Origin: Mycobacterium sp. Z3061
GTDB lineage: Bacteria > Actinomycetota > Actinomycetes > Mycobacteriales > Mycobacteriaceae
Reading direction: 5' to 3'
Length of the DNA stretch: 64,000 nt
NCBI RefSeq assembly: GCF_031583025.1
Contig: NZ_CP134062.1
Coordinates: 1,488,001-1,552,000 of the forward strand
Below are positions 43,175 through 53,095 of the stretch, in pieces. Made by a program: the position numbers and the translations under genes. Under the pieces are notes generated by a model. It ran no database searches and had not been told where the DNA came from. It saw only the letters and a program-made list of their open reading frames with translations. Position 1 is the stretch's first letter; each line of letters starts with the position of its first letter.

Positions 43175-44590
43175 GTGGTGACCCGCATCGTGATCCTCGG
43201 TGGAGGCCCGGCCGGCTACGAAGCGGCCCTGGTGGCCGCCAACGCAAAACCCGACGACGTCGAAGTCACCATCATCGATTCCGATGGTGTCGGCGGGGCG
43301 GCGGTCCTCGACGACTGCGTGCCGTCCAAGACGTTCATCGCCTCCACCTGGCTGCGCACCGAGCTGCGCCGCGCGCCGCGGCTGGGCTTCGAGATCGACA
43401 TCGACGACGCCAAAATCGACCTGCCGCAGATCCACGACCGGGTCCGCAGGCTCGCCTCCGAGCAGTCTGCAGACATCGCCGAGCAGCTACGCAGCGTCGG
43501 AGTGAAGCTGGTGCACGGTCGCGGGGAACTCGTCGACCCCACCCCCGGCCTGGCCCGCCACCGGCTCAAGGCGACCGCCCCCGACGGCACCGTCACCGAG
43601 CACGACGCCGACTTCGTGCTGATCGCCACCGGGGCCAGCCCGCGGGTGCTGCCGTCGGCCCAGCCCGACGGCGAACGCATCCTCACCTGGCGCCAGCTCT
43701 ACGACCTGAAAACCCTGCCGGAACATTTGATCGTGGTGGGCTCCGGCGTCACGGGCGCCGAGTTCGTGCACGCGTACACCGAGCTCGGGGTCCAGGTCTC
43801 GGTGGCGGCCAGCCGGGACCGGGTGCTGCCCTACGAAGACGCCGACGCCGCCGCGGTGCTGGAGGAGTCGTTCGCCGAACGCGGCGTCAACCTGTTCAAG
43901 AACGCCCGCGCCGAGTCGGTCACCCGTACCGAGGACGGGGTGCTGGTCACGATGACCGACGGCCGCACCATCGAGGGCAGCCACGCCCTGATGACCATCG
44001 GCTCGATCCCCAACACCAGCGGCCTGGGCCTCGAGCGCGTCGGTATCGAACTGAGCCCCGGTGACTACCTCAAGGTGGACCGGGTGTCGCGGACCTCGGT
44101 ACCGGGAATCTACGCGGCCGGCGACTGCACCGGTCTGCTGCTGCTGGCCTCGGTCGCGGCCATGCAGGGCCGCATCGCGATGTACCACGCGCTGGGCGAG
44201 GGAGTGAACCCGATCCGGCTGCGCACGGTGGCCGCGACGGTGTTCACCCGCCCCGAGATCGCGGCGGTCGGGGTGCCGCAGTCGGCGATCGACGACGGGG
44301 AGTTCAGCGCGCGAACCATCATGCTGCCGCTGCACACCAACGCGCGGGCGAAGATGTCCGGCTTGAGACAGGGTTTCGTCAAGATCTTCTGCCGCAAATC
44401 CACCGGCGTGGTGATCGGCGGCGTCGTGGTGGCGCCCATCGCCTCCGAGCTGATCCTGCCGATCGCGGTGGCCGTCACCAACCGCATCACGGTCAACGAG
44501 TTGGCCCAGACGCTCGCCGTTTACCCGTCGTTGTCCGGTTCGATCACCGAGGCGGCAAGGCGCCTGATGGCGCACGACGATCTGGACTGA
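43175..44590 (+). CDS. lpdA: NAD(P)H quinone reductase LpdA
   Basis: 471-residue FAD-dependent enzyme of the disulfide-reductase superfamily. The FAD site is VILGGGPAGYEAALVAA, the NAD(P) site LIVVGSGVTGAEFVHAY and the second FAD site IYAAGDCTGLLLLASVA. The redox disulfide is not complete: at GGAAVLDDCVPSK only Cys48 remains. It therefore cannot act as a lipoamide dehydrogenase, in line with Rv3303c (LpdA), described as an NAD(P)H:quinone reductase. The start is GTG 43175. It lies 80 bp before glpD2, and both feed electrons to the quinone pool. Confidence 0.92.
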   Translation: MVTRIVILGGGPAGYEAALVAANAKPDDVEVTIIDSDGVGGAAVLDDCVPSKTFIASTWLRTELRRAPRLGFEIDIDDAKIDLPQIHDRVRRLASEQSADIAEQLRSVGVKLVHGRGELVDPTPGLARHRLKATAPDGTVTEHDADFVLIATGASPRVLPSAQPDGERILTWRQLYDLKTLPEHLIVVGSGVTGAEFVHAYTELGVQVSVAASRDRVLPYEDADAAAVLEESFAERGVNLFKNARAESVTRTEDGVLVTMTDGRTIEGSHALMTIGSIPNTSGLGLERVGIELSPGDYLKVDRVSRTSVPGIYAAGDCTGLLLLASVAAMQGRIAMYHALGEGVNPIRLRTVAATVFTRPEIAAVGVPQSAIDDGEFSARTIMLPLHTNARAKMSGLRQGFVKIFCRKSTGVVIGGVVVAPIASELILPIAVAVTNRITVNELAQTLAVYPSLSGSITEAARRLMAHDDLD

Positions 44591-44670
44591 AGACCGCCCC
44601 AACGGCCGCCGACGAACTAGCCTGGTTGGGCGAACGCCTACCGACAAGTAACCGACAGGAGTCCTTCGTC

Positions 44671-46428
44671 GTGAGCAACCCGAGCAAGGCAGCCGACAGC
44701 GAGCAGACCTGGTCCGATGGGTCGCTGGGACCGCAGCAGCGCGCGCAGGCCTGGGAGCGCCTCGGCTCCGAGCAGTTCGACGTGGTGGTGATCGGCGGTG
44801 GTGTGGTGGGCGCCGGGTGCGCGCTGGACGCCGCCACCCGCGGACTCAAGGTGGCCCTCGTCGAAGCCCGGGATCTGGCCTCGGGCACGTCCAGTCGCTC
44901 GTCGAAGATGTTCCACGGCGGCCTGCGCTACCTGGAACAACTCGAGTTCGGTCTGGTGCGTGAGGCGCTCTTCGAACGCGAACTGTCCCTGACCACGCTG
45001 GCGCCGCATCTGGTCAAGCCGCTGCCGTTCCTGTTCCCGCTGACCAAGCGCTGGTGGGAGCGTCCCTACATCGCCGCCGGCATCTTCCTGTACGACCAGC
45101 TCGGCGGCGCCAAATCCGTTCCGGCGCAGAAGCATCTGACCCGCGCGGGCGCACTGCGGCTGAGCCCCGGCCTCAAGCGCAGCGCCCTGATCGGCGGCAT
45201 CCGCTACTACGACACCGTGGTCGACGACGCCCGTCACACCATGACGGTGGCGCGTACGGCTGCGCACTACGGCGCGGTGGTGCGCTGCTCCACGCAGGTG
45301 GTCGCGCTGCTGCGCGAGGGCGACCGGGTCACCGGCGTGCGGGTGCGCGACTCCGAGGACGGCTCGATCAACGAGGTTCGCGGGCATGTCGTGGTCAACG
45401 CGACCGGAGTCTGGACGGATGAGATCCAGGCGCTGTCCAAACAGCGCGGACGGTTCCAGGTGCGCGCCTCCAAGGGCGTGCACGTCGTGGTGCCGCGCGA
45501 CCGCATCGTCAGCGACGTCGCGATGATCCTGCGCACCGAGAAATCGGTGATGTTCATCATCCCGTGGGGCAGCCACTGGATCATCGGCACCACCGACACC
45601 GACTGGAACCTCGACCTGGCCCATCCGGCCGCCACCAAGGCCGACATCGACTACATCCTGACCACGGTCAACGCCGTGCTGGCCACTCCGCTGACGCACG
45701 CCGACATTGACGGGGTGTACGCCGGGCTGCGCCCGCTGCTGGCCGGGGAGAGCGACGAGACCTCCAAGCTCTCCCGCGAACACGCGGTGGCCGTGCCGTC
45801 GGCGGGTCTGGTCGCCATCGCCGGCGGCAAGTACACCACCTACCGCGTGATGGCCGAGGATGCGATCGACGCCGCGGTGCAGTTCATCCCGACCAGGGTG
45901 GCGCCGTCGATCACCGAGAAGGTGAGCCTGCTGGGCGCCGACGGCTACTTCGCGCTGATCAACCAGGTCGAACACGTCGGCGAGCGGGTCGGACTGCACC
46001 CCTACCGGGTCCGTCATCTGCTGGACCGCTACGGCTCGATGATGGACGACGTGCTGGCGCTGGCGGCCGACCATCCCGAACTGCTGACCCCGATCAAGGA
46101 GGCGCCCGGCTACCTGAAGGTGGAAGCGGTGTATGCCGTCGCGGCCGAGGGGGCCCTGCACCTCGAGGACATCCTGGCCCGGCGGATGCGCATCTCCATC
46201 GAGTACTCGCACCGCGGCGTGGACTGTGCCCGCGAAGTGGCAGACCTGGTCGCACCGGTACTGGGCTGGAGCGCCGACGACGTCAACCGCGAGGTCGCCA
46301 ACTACAAGGCGCGGGTGGAAGCCGAGGTGCTCTCGCAGGCCCAGCCCGACGACGTCTCCGCCGACGAGCTGCGGGCCAGCGCCCCTGAGGCCCGCGCCGA
46401 GATCCTGGAGCCGGTGCCGCTCAACTGA
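44671..46428 (+). CDS. glpD2: glycerol-3-phosphate dehydrogenase GlpD2
   Basis: 585-residue FAD-dependent, membrane-associated enzyme oxidising glycerol-3-phosphate to dihydroxyacetone phosphate with quinone as acceptor. The FAD motif VVVIGGGVVGAGCALDAATR, the family signature SGTSSRSSKMFHGGLRYLEQ and later IPWGSHWIIGTTDTDW and AIAGGKYTTYRVMAEDA are present. A C-terminal helical domain follows. The GTG at 44671 is chosen because AGGAG at 44657-44661 stands nine bases before it. Confidence 0.95.
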   Translation: MSNPSKAADSEQTWSDGSLGPQQRAQAWERLGSEQFDVVVIGGGVVGAGCALDAATRGLKVALVEARDLASGTSSRSSKMFHGGLRYLEQLEFGLVREALFERELSLTTLAPHLVKPLPFLFPLTKRWWERPYIAAGIFLYDQLGGAKSVPAQKHLTRAGALRLSPGLKRSALIGGIRYYDTVVDDARHTMTVARTAAHYGAVVRCSTQVVALLREGDRVTGVRVRDSEDGSINEVRGHVVVNATGVWTDEIQALSKQRGRFQVRASKGVHVVVPRDRIVSDVAMILRTEKSVMFIIPWGSHWIIGTTDTDWNLDLAHPAATKADIDYILTTVNAVLATPLTHADIDGVYAGLRPLLAGESDETSKLSREHAVAVPSAGLVAIAGGKYTTYRVMAEDAIDAAVQFIPTRVAPSITEKVSLLGADGYFALINQVEHVGERVGLHPYRVRHLLDRYGSMMDDVLALAADHPELLTPIKEAPGYLKVEAVYAVAAEGALHLEDILARRMRISIEYSHRGVDCAREVADLVAPVLGWSADDVNREVANYKARVEAEVLSQAQPDDVSADELRASAPEARAEILEPVPLN

Positions 46429-46477
46429 GGACTCATGTCACTAGCCATGTGTCGGTGGCCCGGGTGAGCATGAGGGC

Positions 46478-48016
46478 GTGAAACGACACTCCGTGAGTGC
46501 TGTGCTGGGAACGGGCATCGCCGGGCTGGCCGGCTGGGACCTCTGGCAACGCCGGCACACCATCTTGCGCAACTACCCCATCGTCGGCCACCTGCGGTTC
46601 ATCCTGGAAGCCGTCGGGCCGGAGCTGCGGCAGTACATCGTCACCGACAACAACGCGGAGAAACCGTTCAGCCGCGACCAACGGCGCTGGGTGTACACCT
46701 CGTCGAAGATGAGCAACCGTTACTTCGGTTTCGGCACCGACAACGACCTGGAACGCGCCCACAACTACCCGATCATCAAGCATGCGGCGTTTCCGGTGTC
46801 TGCCCCGGACGGCGATCCCGGCCACCCCGACCCGAAGGTGCCGCTGCCGGCGGCCAAGGTGCTCGGCGGAGCGCGCAACCGCGCCAAGGCCTTTCGGCCG
46901 GAATCGTTGGTCAACGTATCGGGGATGAGTTTCGGGGCGCTGGGCGGTGCGGCGATCACCGCGCTGAACCAGGGTGTCGCGATGGCCGGCGCCATGCAGA
47001 GCACCGGTGAGGGCGGGGTGTCGCCGTATCACCTGCACGGCGGCGACCTGGTCTGGCAGATCGGCACCGGCTATTTCGGCTGCCGCAACGACGACGGCAC
47101 CTTCAGCCTGCCGCGGTTGATCGACCAGGTGGCCGCCGCCCCGTCGATCCGGGCCATCGAGATCAAGCTCAGCCAGGGCGCCAAGCCCGGATTGGGCGGC
47201 ATGCTGCCGGGCGCCAAGGTCACCGAGGAGATCGCCAAGATCCGCGGTATCCCGGTGGGGGTGGACTGCAAGAGCCCGGCCGGGCATTCGGCCTTCAGCG
47301 ACGTCGACGGTCTGCTGGAGTTCGTCGAGACGATCGCCGCCGAGACGGGGCTGCCGGTGGGCATCAAATCTGCGGTCGGGGAAGACGCGTTCTGGCCGGA
47401 GTTGGCGGCGCGGATGGCCCGTACCGGGCGCGGCGTGGACTTCGTGACTGTCGACGGCGGCGAGGGCGGCACCGGCGCGGCGCCGCTGGTGTTCAGCGAC
47501 CATGTCGCGCTGCCCTTCAAGTGGGCGTTTCCGAGGGTCTACCGCGCCTTCGCCGAGCAGGGTCTGCACCACGACGTGGTGTTCATCGGGTCGGGCAAAT
47601 TGGGCATTCCGGAGAACGCGCTGCTGGCCCTGGCGCTGGGTTGCGACCTGATCAACGTCGGCCGTACCGCGATGTTCGCCATCGGGTGCATTCAGGCGCA
47701 GCGCTGCCACACCGGCCGCTGCCCGACCGGCGTCGCGACGCAGTCGGCCTGGCTGCAGCACGGCCTGGACCCGGCCCTGAAGTCGGTGCGCTGCGCCAAC
47801 TATCTGGCCACCCTGCGCTTCGAGTTGCTGTGCCTGGCCCGGGCCTGCGGCCACGTGCACCCCGCCCTGGTGCCGCTGAACGCGATCGAGGTGCTCGACG
47901 TCGACCTGCAGTCGGCGCGGGCCGAGGATTTGTTCGACTACAAGCCAGACTGGGGGCTGCCCGGGCCGGCCGACGTCGAGGCGATCACGGCGCTGGCTAA
48001 CGCCCTAGGAAGCTGA
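46478..48016 (+). CDS. FMN-binding glutamate-synthase-like protein
   Basis: 512-residue protein related to the FMN-binding core of glutamate synthase (GltB-type), without the amidotransferase domain. An N-terminal hydrophobic/basic stretch precedes LVNVSGMSFGALGGAAITAL. FMN and substrate segments follow (GEGGVSPYH, IEIKLSQGAKPGLGGMLPG, VDGGEGGTGAAPLVFSDHV), and the cysteine cluster CHTGRCPTGVATQ fits a [3Fe-4S] site. The electron donor and true substrate are unknown. It starts at GTG 46478. It is not at this place in M. tuberculosis as I recall, so it is part of an insertion. Confidence 0.88.
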   Translation: MKRHSVSAVLGTGIAGLAGWDLWQRRHTILRNYPIVGHLRFILEAVGPELRQYIVTDNNAEKPFSRDQRRWVYTSSKMSNRYFGFGTDNDLERAHNYPIIKHAAFPVSAPDGDPGHPDPKVPLPAAKVLGGARNRAKAFRPESLVNVSGMSFGALGGAAITALNQGVAMAGAMQSTGEGGVSPYHLHGGDLVWQIGTGYFGCRNDDGTFSLPRLIDQVAAAPSIRAIEIKLSQGAKPGLGGMLPGAKVTEEIAKIRGIPVGVDCKSPAGHSAFSDVDGLLEFVETIAAETGLPVGIKSAVGEDAFWPELAARMARTGRGVDFVTVDGGEGGTGAAPLVFSDHVALPFKWAFPRVYRAFAEQGLHHDVVFIGSGKLGIPENALLALALGCDLINVGRTAMFAIGCIQAQRCHTGRCPTGVATQSAWLQHGLDPALKSVRCANYLATLRFELLCLARACGHVHPALVPLNAIEVLDVDLQSARAEDLFDYKPDWGLPGPADVEAITALANALGS

Positions 48017-48619
48017 CGCCGCTGCCCGGAACTCCATCAACCGGCCACGCACGATGTGCTCGACGAGGATCGGGACGAACTGCTGCACCGGCGCGTCGAC
48101 GAACTGCTGAGCGGCGTCTTCGCACCATTGCCTGATCCGTGGGCGCAGAGCCGCCGTGCGCTGCTGGTCGCCGCGGCCTTCGTGCTGGGCCAGTTTCTCT
48201 GCCACGTCGGCCACCGATCGCGCGACCAGCGAACGGCTCGCGGCGTTGACGTCGTCGTCGGAGCCTGAGCGTGCCTCCTGCAGGGCTTGCTCGCCACTCT
48301 GTTCGCTGGCGTCCGGCGGGATGACCTGCAGGCTCAGGTGGTGCCCGTCCTGTCCGATCAGAATGATGCCGGCCGGCTCGTCGCCGCTGAAGCCCAGCAG
48401 TTCGATGGTGCGTCCGCCGATCTCGAGCACCGAAGCGTCGCCGTCCCAGCTGCTGAGGTGGTAGCCGACCATGGCGATCGGCCCCAGTTCCTCGGCCAGC
48501 GACGTCACCAGGCCGGGCAGTTCGTCGGTCAGTCGCCTGGACCGCGGCCACCAGGCCCCGTCAACGTGCTCAGAAATTCGCCGAAAAGGCTTGATTTCCA
48601 ACCGGGTTGGGCGCTGCAT
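48005..48619 (-). CDS. DUF5994-like protein
   Basis: 204-residue cytoplasmic protein. Its first half (RLEIKPFRRISEHVDGAWWP, RSRRLTDELPGLVTSLAE, GPIAMVGYHLSSWDGDA) matches the actinobacterial DUF5994 type, and the second half is an alpha-helical region (ASRSLVARSVADVAEKLAQH). I chose ATG 48619 (MQRPTRLEIKP). The 3' end overlaps the convergent GltB-like gene by 12 bp. No function is known for the family. Confidence 0.75.
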   Translation of the reverse strand: MQRPTRLEIKPFRRISEHVDGAWWPRSRRLTDELPGLVTSLAEELGPIAMVGYHLSSWDGDASVLEIGGRTIELLGFSGDEPAGIILIGQDGHHLSLQVIPPDASEQSGEQALQEARSGSDDDVNAASRSLVARSVADVAEKLAQHEGRGDQQRTAALRPRIRQWCEDAAQQFVDAPVQQFVPILVEHIVRGRLMEFRAAASAS

Positions 48620-48686
48620 CACACAAAAATACGGTCGTCGCGAACAGCTCGCGAGCGCAGCGGCCCAACAGCGGGCGAACTTTCGG

Positions 48687-51600
48687 TTAAGCGGGCGCGA
48701 AATCGTTGACCCGGCCGATGATCTGGCGAGCGCCGTGCGACGCACGAGCCAACAGGTCGGGTGCGAGCACTGCCACCAGACAGGCCGCCGCTGCGGCCAG
48801 CAGCCCCTGACCCCACCCCAGCGGGCCCACCGGGGTGCACCCGAATAGCTGGCTGAGACCCGGAGTGGATATCACCACCGCGAGCACGAGGAGGGAGCCA
48901 CCTGCGGTGGCCACCACCAGCCCGCTGCGCGAATCGGCCAGCGTCTGCACGAGCTGGGTGGCTACCAGCCCGATCAGCGCCACCGTCGCCGCCCGGCGCC
49001 GGGTGCCGGTGGCGCGGCCCATCGCCCACGCCAGCATGGCGCCGATCGTGGTGGCGACACCACGGATGCCGATGGCGCGCCACATGGCCGCCTCGTCGCG
49101 GTCGACCGCGCCGTCGTGGTTCTGCGGGCTGACCGCGAGAGCGGCGGCCGGCAGCGCATCGGTGAGCATGTTGACCAGGAGCATCTGCCGGGCGTTGAGC
49201 ACCGATCGGCCGGTCAGCAAGGTGGTGATCAACGCGAAGCACAGTTCGCCGGTGTTGCCGCCCAACAGCACCGACACCGCCGAGTGCACCCGCCGCCACA
49301 GCTGCTGGCCTTCGTCGAGCGCGTCGAGCAGCCCCTCGATCCGCCCGTCGAGCAGCACCATGTCGGCGGCGGTGCGGGCGGCGTCGCTGCCGCGCGCGGC
49401 CATCCCGATCCCCACGCTGGCCGCCCTGATCGCGGCGGCATCGTTGACGCCGTCCCCGACCATCGCGGTGACCAGCCCGGCCTTCTCCAGCGCCTGGACC
49501 ACTTCCACCTTGTGTTCCGGCGACATTCGGGCGAACACCAGCCTGGATTGCACGGCGGCCGCGCGCTGCGTGGCATGTAGCGCCTCCCAGTCACTTCCGG
49601 TGATGACCTGTCCGGCGGAGACGTCCATGCCCAGGTCCCGGGCGATCGCGGTCGCGGTGGCGGGATGATCGCCGGTGATCAACCGGACCCCGATATCGCG
49701 CTTGGCAAGCTCGGTGAGCACCGCCTGCGCCAACGGCCGCGGCGTATCGGCGAGCCCGAGCAGCCCGACAGGGGTGAGTTCCGCACCGCACAGGCTCTCC
49801 AGCAGATCCGGATCCGCCGCGGCGGCCGTGGCCTGTTCGTGGGTGAGCCGGCGTTCGGCCACCGCCAGTACCCGGAAACCGTCGCCGGCCATCTCCTCGA
49901 TCGCCCGAGCCAACGGTCCGTCGCGGTGGGCGAGCGCCGACACGAGCACCTCCGGTGACCCTTTGATGGTCAGCCGGGTGCCGACGAGCGCGGCCGCGTA
50001 CGGACGGCCGGATTGAAAAGGCAGGAACGCGTCCCGGGTTGGTCGCGGGCGCGGCCCCGAACCGTCGGCTGCCTGGACGATCGCGTCGTCGGTGGCGTGT
50101 TCGACGCGGTGCGCGTGCCTGGAATACGTTGTGCTCAGCGCCGCGTCGAGCACCTCGTCGGCGTCGAAGCCCGCCGCCGGACGCACCGCCTTGACCGTCA
50201 GCCGGTTCTCGCTCAGCGTGCCGGTCTTGTCGAAGCACACCACGTTCAACCGGGCCAGCGCCTCGACCGAGTGGGCGTTACGGATCAGCACCGAATCGCC
50301 GGTGAGCCGGCGCGCGGCGGCCAACTGGGCCAGCGTCACCACCAGCGTCAACCCCTCCGGGATCGCCGCCACGATCAACGTGACCGCGCCCGCCACCGCC
50401 TCCCGCAGGGGGGTGCCCCGGGCGACGCTCAGCAGTCCGACCATGGCCCCGCCGCCGACGCTGAACGGCAATGCGCGCCGGGTGATTCGGCTCAATTGCC
50501 GCTGCAGCCCGATCTCGCGGGACTTTCTCGGCGTCATCGCGAGCGCCCGGCGCATCTCGGTCCGCGAACCCACCGTGGTCACCACGGCCACCGCCGTGCC
50601 CGCGACCATCGTGGTTCCGGCATAGAGCATGCAGGTCCGTTCGGCCAGCGGCGCGCCCGGTGTCGCCTCGGTCTGCTTCGACACCGGCAGCGACTCACCC
50701 GTCAGCGTCGATTCGTCGACGTCCACGCTGGACGCGTGCAATAGTCGCGCGTCGGCCGGAACCACTTCGCCCGCACGGACTTCGATGATGTCGCCCGGAC
50801 GCAGTCGTTTGGCGGGCACCTTCTCGCGGCGCCGCTCGTCGAGCGGGCCCACCCGCCGCCGCGCCGGTGGATCCTGCACCGCCAGAAGGCGATTGAGAAT
50901 GCGTTGGGCACGCAGTTGCTGCTCGGCCGACAGTGCCGCGTTGAGCAGCAACACGTTACCCACCAGGAACGCGTCCAGCGGTGAGCCGAGCAGCGCACTG
51001 GCCGCGGCACCGGTGGCCAGCAGCGGGGTGATGGGATCGGACAGGTCGTTGCGCATCTCGTCGGTGAAATCGCGCGCGAGGCGCCACGATTTCGTCATCG
51101 CGCCGCCCAGCACCCGCACCGGCAACCACCGTCGCCACCAGGCAAGCGCCGCTTCGGCGGCTTGGTCGGGCGGGCGCGGCAACAGCCGCCGCACCTCCCG
51201 CACCGGCAGCGCGTGCCAGTCGTGGCCGGCTTCCGGCTCGGGTATCGGGTCCCCGAAAATTTTTGCAGCCGAACGTAATCCGAACCACAGGCTGGCCGCC
51301 ATGCCGAGGTTCACCGACACCGAACTGCGCCCCGGGACGCCCGGGATCAACATCAGCGCGCCGACGGCCGAGGCCGACGCCGACAGCCGGATCGCGTTTT
51401 CGGTGGCGGCCCGGGCGGCGGGCAGCGCGTGCAACATCCGCCAGGCGCCGGTGAGGTCGGCGACCACGACGTCGGCGCCCCAGGGGAGGGTGTACCCCTG
51501 CCGCAGCACGCCGATGGTGACGTCGGAGTCATGGGCGGCCCGCATCGCCGAGGTGGTCAGCAACGCCACGGTGGCCCCGCCGGCCTTCAGCTCCGCCACG

Positions 51601-53021
51601 GCTGCTGCCAACGCGTCGTCGACCGACCCGTCCAAGGGGTAGAGGTGGTCGAATCCCTGTGCCAGCGAACGCAATCCGTCTTCTTCGAGGCAGAGTACCC
51701 GCGGTCGCGAGCGACGCGCCTCGGTGACGACCGCCGCGGCGTACGGATCTCGAACCGGACTGATCAGCGCCTGACCGTCGCCGCCGGCTCCGGGAATGTC
51801 CGCCAGCCGGTGCCATCCGGGTGTCAGCCCGTCCTTCGCCAGCGCGGCGCGGACCGCGTCCCAGGCCGTGGTGCGCTGCGAATCCGTCACTCCCAGAACG
51901 CGACTCACCGTCAGGTCGTCGGTGTACAGGGCCCGAGGGTCGATCATGACGGCGTCGACCCGGTCGAGTAGGCGCAGGGCGCGGGGGTGCAGCACCAGGG
52001 CGTCGTGCCGGTTCGTCAGGCCCCGGCTCATCGCGCAGCCGAATCCCTCGCGGATGGCGCGCAGCGGCTTCGGCACGGCGGCCAGCGCCGCCGCGCCGGC
52101 CGCATCGGCGTTGCGCGACAACAGGCCTATCGTCGCGGCGGCGGCGACGCCGGCCGCGCCGGCCCGGTCTGCATAGTGCTCCGCGGGACCGTCGGGGAAC
52201 GTCGGGGCGATCTTCGTCGCGCCGGCCTCCGGACCCGGGTGACGGCCCAGCCCGGGTTCATGGCGGTTCCACGCCAGCCGGCCGTTCCACGCCTCGGCCG
52301 CCAGCAGCACGCAGGTAGCGGCTTCGGCGGCCGCCGCCGCGGGCGACACCGTCAGTGCTGCAGCGGTCGCGTTGACGACGCCGAACAAAAGGTCGGCGCC
52401 GTCCGGTCCGAGCCGGCGGTCCACCTCGCGGCGCAACCGCGGCAGGTGGTCGGCCAGCGTCGGCGGCACCGCCAGCAGGTCGGGCAGTCGGGGTAGCCGC
52501 AGCAGGCTGCCGGTCAGCGAAAGGCCAAGGCCCACAGTGGCGGCGGTGGCCGCGGCCACTCTGCCCAGCAGGACCGCGTCGTCCCCGGGCAAGCTGGTCG
52601 GTTGCTCCCGGGGCAACCGCCGACGGCCGCGGCGTTCGGCCTCGCCGACGATCCGGCACAGCTGGGCCGTGGACGGCCCGGCGGCCTCGGTGTCCAGCGT
52701 TACGACCACCCGGGCCAGCGTCGGGTTCAGGTGTGCCGCCCGCACACCCGCAGTGGCGCGGACCGCCGCCAGCACGTCGGCGGCGGTCTGCGCGGCGTGT
52801 TCGTCGCGCAGCCCCCGCACCTCGATCCAGCGCCGGTCGCCGTTGCTGCTGGTACGGCGCACCGATGGGCCGCCGATCGCCTCGATCGCGACGCCTGCGG
52901 CGGTGCGGGCCAACGCCGGGATGTCGGGCGTGGCATGCGCCACCGACCTGCCCACCCGTGTTGCCGCGCCGCCTCCCAGCAGCGCGGTGCCCGCCACCAG
53001 GCCCCATCCGGGCAGACGCAT
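48687..53021 (-). CDS. large P-type ATPase (CtpH/CtpI-like)
   Basis: 1444-residue cation pump. After a long N-terminal part with a degenerate HMA-like segment and extra helices, the core motifs are intact: TLTGES (Glu776), the phosphorylated Asp931 in FDKTGT, and GDGVNDAAA (Asp1190). The great length and N-terminal extension match CtpH/CtpI of mycobacteria, whose ion is not settled. It sits divergent from an MgtA-like ATPase with 74 bp between. In M. tuberculosis the corresponding place between glpD2 and Rv3300c carries phoY1 as I recall, so both pumps belong to an insertion. Confidence 0.9.
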   Translation of the reverse strand: MRLPGWGLVAGTALLGGGAATRVGRSVAHATPDIPALARTAAGVAIEAIGGPSVRRTSSNGDRRWIEVRGLRDEHAAQTAADVLAAVRATAGVRAAHLNPTLARVVVTLDTEAAGPSTAQLCRIVGEAERRGRRRLPREQPTSLPGDDAVLLGRVAAATAATVGLGLSLTGSLLRLPRLPDLLAVPPTLADHLPRLRREVDRRLGPDGADLLFGVVNATAAALTVSPAAAAAEAATCVLLAAEAWNGRLAWNRHEPGLGRHPGPEAGATKIAPTFPDGPAEHYADRAGAAGVAAAATIGLLSRNADAAGAAALAAVPKPLRAIREGFGCAMSRGLTNRHDALVLHPRALRLLDRVDAVMIDPRALYTDDLTVSRVLGVTDSQRTTAWDAVRAALAKDGLTPGWHRLADIPGAGGDGQALISPVRDPYAAAVVTEARRSRPRVLCLEEDGLRSLAQGFDHLYPLDGSVDDALAAAVAELKAGGATVALLTTSAMRAAHDSDVTIGVLRQGYTLPWGADVVVADLTGAWRMLHALPAARAATENAIRLSASASAVGALMLIPGVPGRSSVSVNLGMAASLWFGLRSAAKIFGDPIPEPEAGHDWHALPVREVRRLLPRPPDQAAEAALAWWRRWLPVRVLGGAMTKSWRLARDFTDEMRNDLSDPITPLLATGAAASALLGSPLDAFLVGNVLLLNAALSAEQQLRAQRILNRLLAVQDPPARRRVGPLDERRREKVPAKRLRPGDIIEVRAGEVVPADARLLHASSVDVDESTLTGESLPVSKQTEATPGAPLAERTCMLYAGTTMVAGTAVAVVTTVGSRTEMRRALAMTPRKSREIGLQRQLSRITRRALPFSVGGGAMVGLLSVARGTPLREAVAGAVTLIVAAIPEGLTLVVTLAQLAAARRLTGDSVLIRNAHSVEALARLNVVCFDKTGTLSENRLTVKAVRPAAGFDADEVLDAALSTTYSRHAHRVEHATDDAIVQAADGSGPRPRPTRDAFLPFQSGRPYAAALVGTRLTIKGSPEVLVSALAHRDGPLARAIEEMAGDGFRVLAVAERRLTHEQATAAAADPDLLESLCGAELTPVGLLGLADTPRPLAQAVLTELAKRDIGVRLITGDHPATATAIARDLGMDVSAGQVITGSDWEALHATQRAAAVQSRLVFARMSPEHKVEVVQALEKAGLVTAMVGDGVNDAAAIRAASVGIGMAARGSDAARTAADMVLLDGRIEGLLDALDEGQQLWRRVHSAVSVLLGGNTGELCFALITTLLTGRSVLNARQMLLVNMLTDALPAAALAVSPQNHDGAVDRDEAAMWRAIGIRGVATTIGAMLAWAMGRATGTRRRAATVALIGLVATQLVQTLADSRSGLVVATAGGSLLVLAVVISTPGLSQLFGCTPVGPLGWGQGLLAAAAACLVAVLAPDLLARASHGARQIIGRVNDFAPA

Positions 53022-53095
53022 AGGCAGCAGAGTAGTCCCGCAACGCGGGCGCCGCAGGAGCGTTTGGGTGGCCGTTCAGATGCCCTTCGTCACTT